A program made the position numbers and the translations under genes. Positions 6,477 through 14,098 of a stretch of 35,238 bases of DNA are shown in pieces (positions within the stretch are counted from its first letter, which is position 1; the number at the start of each line of letters is the position of its first letter). This DNA is from Lentisphaeria bacterium UBA1732 (lineage in GTDB: Bacteria > Verrucomicrobiota > Lentisphaeria > Victivallales > UBA1829): assembly GCA_002315855.1 (NCBI GenBank), contig DCIG01000032.1, forward strand, positions 1 through 35,238, given 5' to 3'. Under the pieces are notes generated by a model. That model was given only the letters and a program-made list of their open reading frames with translations. It ran no database searches and had not been told where the DNA came from.

Positions 6477-8372
6477 ATGCTGACCATTTCTGAAATACAT
6501 TCACTCGCAAAACAGAAAATATTAATTCTGGACGGAGCCATGGGAACCATGATTCAGGCCCGGAAGCCGGAGCAGTCCGATTTCAACGCCGGACCTTTTG
6601 CCGATCATCCCATTTCATTGCTCGGCGACAATGATGTGCTGAATATCACCCGCCCCGACCTCGTAGACAAGGTGCATACCGCCTATTTGGAAGCCGGTGC
6701 CGACATCATCGAAACCAACACTTTCAATGCGAATGCCCTGTCTCAAGCCGGATTCGGATTGCAAAAGAACGTGTACGATCTGGCATTCGCCGCCGCTCAG
6801 GTCGCACGAAATGCGGCCGACCGTTTCACCGCATTGACACCGGGCAAGCCGCGCATGGTCGCGGGCAGTGTCGGACCCACCGGGCGCATGGCCTCCCTTT
6901 CACCGGACATCATGGACCCGACCAAACGAACGGTAACATTTGACGAACTCGCCGACGCATACACCACACAGATTCGCGGCTTGATTGACGGCGGCGTGGA
7001 CATCATCCTGATAGAAACCGTTTTCGATGCGCTGAACTGCAAGGCGGCGATTTATGCCGCCGACCGCGCCATGGTAATTTGCGAGCGGGAACTGCCCGTT
7101 ATGGTGTCAGGTTCATTCAGTGACGCCAGCCGCCGTTTGCTGTCCGGACAAACACCCGAAGCCTTCATGATTTCCACTTCACATGCCCGCAATCTGCTTT
7201 CCATCGGCTGCAACTGCGGACTCGGGGCAGATGGACTGCGCCCGGTCATCGAAGAATATGCGGCAAAGGCCTCCACGCTGGTCAGCACTCACCCGAATGC
7301 CGGTTTGCCCGACGGATCCGGTCAATACACGCAGACACCTGAAATCATGGCAGGGCATATTCTGGACTTCGCACAGCACGGACTGCTGAATATCGTCGGC
7401 GGATGCTGCGGCACAACTCCGGCTCACATTCGAGCCATCGCAGAAGCTGTGGAAGGAATCGCGCCTCGCCAGCCAGCCGGACCGGAGCAGGTTATCCGTC
7501 TGTCTGGTTTTGAAGCATTCGCGCCCGTTTCCGGTTCCGGAGTTTTCTGTGTCGGCAATCGCAGCAACTCGGTTGTTTCCGAAGAATTTCGCGAAGTTGC
7601 GGGGGAAGAAGACCTGCTGGATGCGCTGGATCTGACATCCGCCCAAATCGAAAACGGGGCCGCCATCATTGAAGTCAATATGGATGCTCCTGAACTTGAC
7701 ACCCCCATTGCCATGAAAAACTTCCTGTGCAATGCCGCCAGTGAACCCGATATTGCCGCAGTTCCGGTCATGATTGAATCTGCCGACTGGGAGGTCATCC
7801 GCTCCGCACTCCGGTTCATGCAGGGCAAAAGCATTGCAGGCCCCATCTCTCTGAAAAACGGTGATGAAGCAATCCTCGAACAGGCAAAAGAACTGTATCG
7901 TCTCGGCGCAAGCATCATGGTTGCCGCAGAGGACGAGCAAGGCCTTGCGAATACGGAAAAATACCGTGTCGCCATTCTTTCCCGCGCCATTACTCTGCTG
8001 AAAAGCCAGACAGCATACAAGGAACAAGACATCGTCCTGTGTCCCGGTATTACCCCCATTTCCGCAAAATCACCCGAATCCGGCACCGAATTTCTCCACG
8101 CCGCCGCCGAGCTCCATAACCTTTTCCCAGGATGCTCCATCGCGGGCGATATCGAAACCATCTCCGCGGCATTCGATGAAACGATTCGTCCGGCACTGAA
8201 TCATGTCTTCCTGCGCCTCGCTTCCGCAAACGGACTGAATCTTGCCATCATCAATCCCGCCATGCAGGAAACCCGCGAAGATGAATTCAATCCGGCACTT
8301 TGCGCCGCTGCGGAAGCTCTCCTGCTCAATCCATCACCCGAAGCCGTGGATAAGCTCATCTCCGCCAACTGA
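6477..8372 (+). CDS. MetH-like homocysteine methyltransferase + pterin-binding domain protein (no cobalamin domain)
   Basis: A 631-residue protein corresponding to only the N-terminal half of cobalamin-dependent methionine synthase. Residues 1-320 are the homocysteine S-methyltransferase barrel, with zinc ligands C247 (GCNCGLG) and C310/C311 (GGCCGT) at the same numbering as E. coli MetH. Residues about 350-620 are a pterin-binding barrel with NGAAIIEVNMD recognisable. The cobalamin-binding and SAM-reactivation domains are absent. If active, it would need a separate corrinoid protein, which is not in this window. Several pterin-site residues conserved in MetH are replaced (see findings), so methyltetrahydrofolate binding is doubtful. 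GGGAG lies 11 bases before the ATG. The O-antigen ligase gene starts 18 bases after the stop. Confidence 0.85.
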   Translation: MLTISEIHSLAKQKILILDGAMGTMIQARKPEQSDFNAGPFADHPISLLGDNDVLNITRPDLVDKVHTAYLEAGADIIETNTFNANALSQAGFGLQKNVYDLAFAAAQVARNAADRFTALTPGKPRMVAGSVGPTGRMASLSPDIMDPTKRTVTFDELADAYTTQIRGLIDGGVDIILIETVFDALNCKAAIYAADRAMVICERELPVMVSGSFSDASRRLLSGQTPEAFMISTSHARNLLSIGCNCGLGADGLRPVIEEYAAKASTLVSTHPNAGLPDGSGQYTQTPEIMAGHILDFAQHGLLNIVGGCCGTTPAHIRAIAEAVEGIAPRQPAGPEQVIRLSGFEAFAPVSGSGVFCVGNRSNSVVSEEFREVAGEEDLLDALDLTSAQIENGAAIIEVNMDAPELDTPIAMKNFLCNAASEPDIAAVPVMIESADWEVIRSALRFMQGKSIAGPISLKNGDEAILEQAKELYRLGASIMVAAEDEQGLANTEKYRVAILSRAITLLKSQTAYKEQDIVLCPGITPISAKSPESGTEFLHAAAELHNLFPGCSIAGDIETISAAFDETIRPALNHVFLRLASANGLNLAIINPAMQETREDEFNPALCAAAEALLLNPSPEAVDKLISAN

Positions 8373-8390
8373 TTCAATCCTGAAGGTGCC

Positions 8391-10244
8391 GTGGTGAAAA
8401 TCTTCCAGTCCGACAAATTCCTGCCTATCATTTTCTTCCTGCTCATCATGCTGGTTTATCCGGGCATGATTTTCTGCGTGGAACAATGGAATGTCATGTT
8501 TTTTGAGGCCGGCACCATTATTCTCCTGATAGCGGGGCTGATGCTTTTTCACCCCATGAAACTTTTTCTCTCATGGAAACATCTGCCCAGCGGTCTGCGT
8601 CTGGCATATCTGATTCTTTTCGGGCTTGCCGCCTATCACATGGGAATCCACCAGAAAACCTACATGTTTCAGGAAAAGGGACTGCTCTTTCTCACGACAC
8701 TGCTTCCCCTCTCCGTGTGCTGCTTTGCAAGCGGTTTTCTGTCCATGATAACGCCTGCACTTTCGTTTCTGTGGCTTCATGACGCGATATTCAGTTACAT
8801 CGAATACTACGGACTGCACTGGCACGCATTCGGGCTTCCGCAAAATGTCAACTGGAATGCCTCGTACCTTGCCGCCACGGCTCCATTCGCGGTGCTTTGG
8901 TGCTGGCGTCTCAAAAAGATTCCGCGCGTTCTCCGTGTTCTGACGGCTTCCGTCATCATCGCCGCTACACTGCTCATGGTTTTTCTGACGCAGTCGCGCG
9001 GTGCGGCGCTTGCCATTCTGCTTGTCATGGGTTGCCTCGCATTCCTCTATGTCCCGCAGAAGTTCCGTCTCAGTCTTCTGCTGGGCATTTTGGGATTTGC
9101 ACTGATCGGGAGTATCGTTTTTTCAATCAAAATGCCCATGGATAAACTCACCGATTATCTGGCGCGGGATGAACGCCTTTATTTTGCGCGAACCACGATG
9201 GATATGATTATTCAGCGGCCGTTATGCGGTTACGGAGGACCGTCTTTCGAGACCGAATATCTGCCATTCCGCACAGCTGATTTTTTCACCATGCGCTACT
9301 CTGCGGCACGGGTCGATCACCCGCACAACCATTTTCTCTACATGGCGGCATCGTTCGGGCTGATCGGACTTCTGGCATGGCTGTATCTGCTGGGCGAACC
9401 GATTCTGCACGGATTCCGCCGTTTTCGGGAACTTTCTTCCGAGGTCAAACTTGCTCTGCTCTGTCTGGTCGGGATGCTCATTCATGCACAATTCGACCTG
9501 ATTCTCTACCGCTGGCCCACCAATCTCATTGCCATGGTGTTTCTCGGCATTCTGTGGCATGAACGCATTTCAGCGGCACATGCGCCTTTCTGGACGCCTC
9601 CTTCCCGAATCCGTGCGATTCAGACTCGTGCGACCCGTCTTCTTTATGCGGCAACGCCGCCCGGTCTCAGTGTCCGGATTCTAATGCGTCTGCTCGGTCT
9701 GACTTTCACCATCGGAGCATTATTTTCCGCCGCGGGGAATCTCCGTGCGGAAATCCTCGCGAAAATCGCCTCGCAGGAGGAAGAACGCGGCGATATGCAG
9801 AGTGCCGCGAAACATTATCTGGAGGCCGCCTCGATTTATTCATCCACGCTGAATCTCCGTTCCCAGGCCTTTGCCTTTGCATCGCTTCACGATCCCGGTT
9901 CAATCTACCGGTATCTGTCTTTCTTTGCGAGTTCCAGTACTCCGGACTACGGACTGATTCACGATTATGCCGCTCTTGCCCACGTTCACAACGGTCATCC
10001 CGATCTTGCGGTGCCTCACCTGAAACGAGCCATGGAACTCCGGCCTCTGTCGGTTATTCCGCTGATTATGCTTGCGGATACCTACACCATGATGGATATG
10101 CCCGGTGCCGAGGAAGCAGTCCGGGAACGTCTTGCCGCGGTTATGATGTACCGCAACCTCGACAATGATGACTTGCATACCATTCTCCAAAATCAGGACC
10201 TCGATCTTTCCGCCAATTTCAAACGATACCCCAAAGATGAATAA
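8391..10244 (+). CDS. O-antigen ligase/polymerase-like membrane protein with C-terminal TPR region
   Basis: A 617-residue protein. About 10-12 hydrophobic membrane segments fill the first 400 residues. They include the Wzy_C/WaaL-family signature: LTQSRGAALAILL near 200-212, then a large periplasmic loop ending in RVDHPHNHFLYMAASFGLIG near 304-323. The remaining 200 residues are soluble and helical, with TPR-like units (EERGDMQSAAKHYLEAA; NGHPDLAVPHLKRAMEL). Family members join or polymerise lipid-linked glycans on the outer face of the inner membrane, or glycosylate proteins. The substrate is unknown. The start is GTG at 8391 after GAAGGTG. The stop overlaps the murD start by 8 bases. Confidence 0.85.
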   Translation: MVKIFQSDKFLPIIFFLLIMLVYPGMIFCVEQWNVMFFEAGTIILLIAGLMLFHPMKLFLSWKHLPSGLRLAYLILFGLAAYHMGIHQKTYMFQEKGLLFLTTLLPLSVCCFASGFLSMITPALSFLWLHDAIFSYIEYYGLHWHAFGLPQNVNWNASYLAATAPFAVLWCWRLKKIPRVLRVLTASVIIAATLLMVFLTQSRGAALAILLVMGCLAFLYVPQKFRLSLLLGILGFALIGSIVFSIKMPMDKLTDYLARDERLYFARTTMDMIIQRPLCGYGGPSFETEYLPFRTADFFTMRYSAARVDHPHNHFLYMAASFGLIGLLAWLYLLGEPILHGFRRFRELSSEVKLALLCLVGMLIHAQFDLILYRWPTNLIAMVFLGILWHERISAAHAPFWTPPSRIRAIQTRATRLLYAATPPGLSVRILMRLLGLTFTIGALFSAAGNLRAEILAKIASQEEERGDMQSAAKHYLEAASIYSSTLNLRSQAFAFASLHDPGSIYRYLSFFASSSTPDYGLIHDYAALAHVHNGHPDLAVPHLKRAMELRPLSVIPLIMLADTYTMMDMPGAEEAVRERLAAVMMYRNLDNDDLHTILQNQDLDLSANFKRYPKDE

Positions 10245-11616
10245 CAACTCAGCCACCTATCTGATTGCAGGATGCGGGGTCAGCGGTCGCGCCGCCGCCC
10301 GCCTTGCCGCCCGCCTCGGACTTCGTTTCTCACTTCTTGATGAGCATGACACCGCCGATCTCCGGGCTTTTGCCGGTTCTCTGCCTTATCCGCCGGAAAA
10401 CATCTTTTACGGCTTCACACCGCAATCTTCCCTGCCGCAATTCGACGTGCTGATTCTCAGCCCCGGCTTCCGGGAAACCAATCCGGTTCGCTCCGTTTTG
10501 GAACAACATGCCGCCAGAATCACGGGCGAACTCGAATTTGCCCTCGAACACTGCGGAAAATCCTATGCCGCAGTAACCGGAACCAACGGGAAGACCACCA
10601 CAACGGAACTTTCCTCCGTTCTGTTCTGTGCCGCCGGACTTCGGGCGAAAGCCTGCGGCAATAACGGCTATGCCATGAGTGATGCGGCTATCGACTGTCT
10701 GGATGACCGGCTGGATTTTCCGGTTGTGGAGGTCAGTTCGTTCCAGCTGGAAACCATGCGGATTCCGACACCTGCCGCAGCGGCGTTCCTGAATCTGGCA
10801 TCCGACCACATTGACCGCCACGGGACCATGGAGGCTTACGCCGCCGCGAAATTCAAACTTCTTGCCAATCCGGGCACATCACGCGTCATCAACGCCAATC
10901 TCACAGGCATTGTTCCCCGCTTTCTCCCCGATCATCCGGGATTTCAGACTTTTTCCGGGGCTCAATCTGCCGATTTTCATTTTACCGGTGGTATCCTGAT
11001 GTATCAGGACCGCCCGATTGTCGCCGCATCTGAGCTGAAACTTCAAGGTGAACACAACATCGAAAATGCGCTGGCGGCACTGGCACTGCTTGCGGCTGTT
11101 CAGGGCGCAGAAGCAGTCTTCCTGCCCGCCGTCCTGAACGCGCTGAAAAACTTCACCTCCGGCGAGCACCGTCTCGAACATTTTCTCACAGTAAACGGCA
11201 TCCGCTTCATCAACGACTCAAAAGCGACCAATCCCCACGCCGTGAATGCCGCCCTGAAAGCTCTGGGCGGCTCTCATCGCACGATTCTGCTGCTGGGCGG
11301 TCTGGACAAAGATATGGACTTCAAGGAACTCCTGCCCTGTTCGGAATACATAAAACAGGCATTCCTTTTCGGCACATGCGCTCCCCGAATCCGGGCGGCA
11401 ATCGAAAAAGTCATTCCCTGCACAGACTGTGCAAGTTTCGCGGATGCCGCAGCCGCAGCCATTCAGGCGGCTGTACCCGGCGATACAGTCGCGCTTTCGC
11501 CCGCCACAGCCAGTATGGACATGTTCCGCAACTATCGGGACCGCGGCAATCAGTTCAAAGAGCTTTGCCGCAAATTGACAGCCGCCTCAGAGGACGGACA
11601 ATCAGCCTTGTCCTGA
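10237..11616 (+). CDS. murD: UDP-N-acetylmuramoyl-L-alanine--D-glutamate ligase
   Basis: A 459-residue cytoplasmic Mur ligase that adds D-glutamate to UDP-MurNAc-L-Ala in peptidoglycan synthesis. The N-terminal UDP-binding Rossmann segment (YLIAGCGVSGRAAARLAARL) is followed by the ATP-binding loop VTGTNGKTTTTE and the C-terminal Mur-ligase block LLLGGLDKDMDF ... SPATASMDMFRNYRDRGNQF, as in MurD. The ATG at 10237 was chosen over an in-frame upstream ATG (10165) because family similarity begins directly after it. It overlaps the end of the O-antigen ligase gene (ATGAATAA), so translational coupling is likely. No other mur or fts genes are in the window. Confidence 0.95.
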   Translation: MNNNSATYLIAGCGVSGRAAARLAARLGLRFSLLDEHDTADLRAFAGSLPYPPENIFYGFTPQSSLPQFDVLILSPGFRETNPVRSVLEQHAARITGELEFALEHCGKSYAAVTGTNGKTTTTELSSVLFCAAGLRAKACGNNGYAMSDAAIDCLDDRLDFPVVEVSSFQLETMRIPTPAAAAFLNLASDHIDRHGTMEAYAAAKFKLLANPGTSRVINANLTGIVPRFLPDHPGFQTFSGAQSADFHFTGGILMYQDRPIVAASELKLQGEHNIENALAALALLAAVQGAEAVFLPAVLNALKNFTSGEHRLEHFLTVNGIRFINDSKATNPHAVNAALKALGGSHRTILLLGGLDKDMDFKELLPCSEYIKQAFLFGTCAPRIRAAIEKVIPCTDCASFADAAAAAIQAAVPGDTVALSPATASMDMFRNYRDRGNQFKELCRKLTAASEDGQSALS

Positions 11617-11657
11617 CGCCGCGCCATGAACCTTTTTCTCCGAAACTTTGCAGATTC

Positions 11658-11757
11658 AGGGAACTTCCCCGCCTCTTTCTTGTCTAATATGGCATTGGAT
11701 GTCTCAAGTCTTTGCCCCTTTCCCGCAAAGGAATGAGACAACCGGTAAAAGTTCCCT
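11658..11757 (+). promoter_or_regulatory. Nested inverted repeats between murD and the bat genes (candidate structured leader)
   Basis: The outer arms AGGGAACTT (11658-11666) and AAGTTCCCT (11749-11757) are perfectly complementary over 9 bases. Inside them lies a second hairpin: GTCTCA (11701-11706) pairs with TGAGAC (11734-11739), and CTTTGC (11710-11715) with GCAAAG (11725-11730). No clear U-tract follows the inner hairpin, so it is not an ordinary terminator. It occupies half of the 195-base gap. It matches no riboswitch class I recognise. Confidence 0.45.
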
Positions 11758-11811
11758 TTTCGGGATGTGTCTGCCAACTCGAACCGTCTGATATGAGGTC
11801 ATTGTTTTAAC

Positions 11812-14094
11812 ATGTCGTTTCTTCATTCTTCCATCTTGTGGAATCTGCTATGGATTGTGCCCGTTTTTGCCGCTTTCTGGATTGCGGGTGATGTCCGCCG
11901 CAGGAAACTTCTCCTGAAACTTTTCGGCACTCAGGAACGCATTTCAAAATTTGCCGATTTCTCAAACGGGAAACGTATCTTCAGGATGATTCTGCTCGCT
12001 TGCATTGTTATTTTGGTCGTGATTGCCGCCGCCCGTCCGTCATGGGGAAAACGTATTATGGAAGAATCCTCGTCCGGTCGAGATTTGCTGGTTGTTTTCG
12101 ACGTTTCGCGCAGTATGCTTGCCGACGACGTCAAACCCGACCGCATGGAACATGCCAAATGGCTTGTCCGCGAACTGGTCAAACAGAATCCCGGAGACCG
12201 TTTCGGGCTGATTGCTTTTGCAGGCACCGCATTCCTGTCCTGCCCGCTCACCATGGACCGCACCAGTTTCGTTCAGCTTGTCAACGATCTTGACACCCGC
12301 TCCATTCCTTTGGGGGGGACCAATATTCAGAAAGCCCTCGAAACCGCAGTTACTGCGTTCAAGGGAGCAGAAGGTTCCCACAAAGCAGTCATCCTCATTA
12401 CCGATGGTGATGAACTCGAAGGCCGCAGTTCCTCGGTTGTTTCCGACCTTGCAGAATCCGGCATTCCGCTTTTCATCGCGGGAATCGGCGATCCGTCCGT
12501 CCCTGCCGTAATTCGTGTCAAAGATGAAAAAGGGGAAACCCGCATTCTCACGGATGCCGGCGGAAACACGGTTAAAAGTATGCTTAACGAGGAACAGCTT
12601 GCCGATTTGGCGCGCCGCACAGGCGGTATTTACGTGCGTTCCACCACAGCCGATTCCGGCATATCTCCGCTCGAATCCCGTATTCAGCAGCTTGACCGTA
12701 AATCCAGCGACAACAACTCCATGTTCCGCCCCATCGAACGTCCGGTGTATCCGCTGGCGGCGGCTTTGATTCTGCTCCTGATTTTCTTCAGCCTGCCGGA
12801 AACCAAGCCCCGCACTGCCTCTATGATTCTGGCATTCTCCCTGCTCGCACTCCCGGTGTCTGCACAGACCCCGAAAGCCGCTGTCCCCGCACAGTCTGCA
12901 CAGGCTCAAACTGCTGAACAGACAAACGATACCGCGACCATGGAAAATGCACCGGAAGAGGGAGAATCCGCACCGCTCACCGCCGCCGAATTTTTCAATG
13001 CAGGATTGCAGGAACAGCAGGTCAATCAAGACGACAAAAAAGCGCAGATGAATTACGAACAGGCGATTTCGCTTTCCGGCGAAGAACCCCTCGTCCGCGC
13101 TTCTTCCTACCAGAATATCGGCGTCATTTCTCATTTTGACGCACGTGCCTCTGTTCAGAATGCTCTCGCGAAGGTGCAGGGGCAGGACCTTGACGGCGCG
13201 CTGAAAGATGTCGCTCAGGCACTTTCCACGCTGAATCGTGCGGAAGAACTTTATTGCGAAAGTATGCGCAGCAACGCTAAGGACAATTCGGCAATTCGCA
13301 ATCAGCAAATCCTGCTTGCCGACCGTAAAAACGCCGAAAACCTGAAAACGAAAATCGAAGAACTGAAAAAACTTCAGGAACAGGCGAAACAGCAAACTCA
13401 GCAGGCAATGGATCAGCAGCAGCAGGAAAATCAACAGCAGGGACAGCAGTCGCAGCAGCCCAATCAGCAGTCGCAGGATCAGCAGAACCAGCAGAATCCT
13501 CAGCAATCCCAAAATCAGGAACAGCAAAATCAACAGTCGCAGCAGCAATCTCAGCAGTCACAAGACCGTCCTCAGCAGAATCAGGAACAAAACAAATCTG
13601 CTCAGGACAAGACGGAACAAGCGGAAAATACTGCCTCCGAATTGGAACAAAAAGCCTCCGAAATGAATCAGACCAGGCAGGAAGAATCCGCCCGGGAAGC
13701 AAAAGAGGAACTTCAGAAAGCCCGTCAGGAACAGCAGCAGGGCAATGGCGAAAAAGCCGAAGAACACCTGCAAAAAGCTCTGAACGCCCTGCAGCAGAAT
13801 CAGCCTCAGCAGGATCAGGACAAACAGAATCCCGACAATCAGCAGAAAGCGGATCAGGATGACAGGCAGGATTCTGAAAATCAGCAGGATGGTCAGCAGG
13901 GCGAAGACCAGCCGTCTCCGCAGGAACAGCAAGCTCAAGCCGCCGAAGAATCCGGCGAACAAGATAACAAACTGGATAAAAAACAAGCGGAAGCCATCCT
14001 GAATGCCATGGCAAAAGATGAAAAGGATCTCCGCGACAAGCTCATGATTCCGCAAAGCCGCGATTTCAGCGGCAGAGTGGAAAAGGACTGGTGA
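11812..14094 (+). CDS. BatB/BatC-like fusion: VWA domain, TPR region and Gln-rich tail
   Basis: A 760-residue inner-membrane protein. Two N-terminal membrane segments (about 8-26 and 57-75) precede a von Willebrand A domain (about 90-290). Its MIDAS residues are intact: D97, S99 and S101 in FDVSRSM, T170 in LGGT, and TDGDE at 197-201. Hydrophobic segments follow near 308-328 and 338-353, then a TPR-like region (about 385-520). A long low-complexity stretch of Gln, Asn, Asp, Glu and Ser (about 522-715) leads to a conserved-looking tail. Bat proteins occur with MoxR ATPases and are linked to stress or aerotolerance, but their biochemical role is uncertain. No moxR or DUF58 gene is adjacent. A GAGG lies 13 bases before the ATG, farther than usual. 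The BatD gene starts 4 bases after the stop. Confidence 0.85.
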   Translation: MSFLHSSILWNLLWIVPVFAAFWIAGDVRRRKLLLKLFGTQERISKFADFSNGKRIFRMILLACIVILVVIAAARPSWGKRIMEESSSGRDLLVVFDVSRSMLADDVKPDRMEHAKWLVRELVKQNPGDRFGLIAFAGTAFLSCPLTMDRTSFVQLVNDLDTRSIPLGGTNIQKALETAVTAFKGAEGSHKAVILITDGDELEGRSSSVVSDLAESGIPLFIAGIGDPSVPAVIRVKDEKGETRILTDAGGNTVKSMLNEEQLADLARRTGGIYVRSTTADSGISPLESRIQQLDRKSSDNNSMFRPIERPVYPLAAALILLLIFFSLPETKPRTASMILAFSLLALPVSAQTPKAAVPAQSAQAQTAEQTNDTATMENAPEEGESAPLTAAEFFNAGLQEQQVNQDDKKAQMNYEQAISLSGEEPLVRASSYQNIGVISHFDARASVQNALAKVQGQDLDGALKDVAQALSTLNRAEELYCESMRSNAKDNSAIRNQQILLADRKNAENLKTKIEELKKLQEQAKQQTQQAMDQQQQENQQQGQQSQQPNQQSQDQQNQQNPQQSQNQEQQNQQSQQQSQQSQDRPQQNQEQNKSAQDKTEQAENTASELEQKASEMNQTRQEESAREAKEELQKARQEQQQGNGEKAEEHLQKALNALQQNQPQQDQDKQNPDNQQKADQDDRQDSENQQDGQQGEDQPSPQEQQAQAAEESGEQDNKLDKKQAEAILNAMAKDEKDLRDKLMIPQSRDFSGRVEKDW
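13381..13945 (+). repeat. Low-complexity Gln-rich coding repeat (CAG/CAA-rich)
   Basis: Imperfect runs of CAG, CAA and AAT codons encode about 190 residues dominated by Gln with Asn, Ser, Asp and Glu. The frame stays open throughout. Such tracts change length easily by slippage. The protein part is probably a disordered periplasmic linker or an assembly segment. Confidence 0.8.
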
Positions 14095-14098
14095 TTTT

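Noticed and set aside
12822..12870. Internal start splitting the BatB-BatC fusion
   Set aside because: The Met is followed by a hydrophobic stretch, but there is no basic start region and no ribosome-binding site, unlike the BatD-BatE case.
12040..13548. Antisense frame under the VWA/Gln-rich gene (502 codons)
   Set aside because: Leu/Ile runs come from the reverse complement of CAG/CAA repeats. The sense frame has clear VWA motifs.
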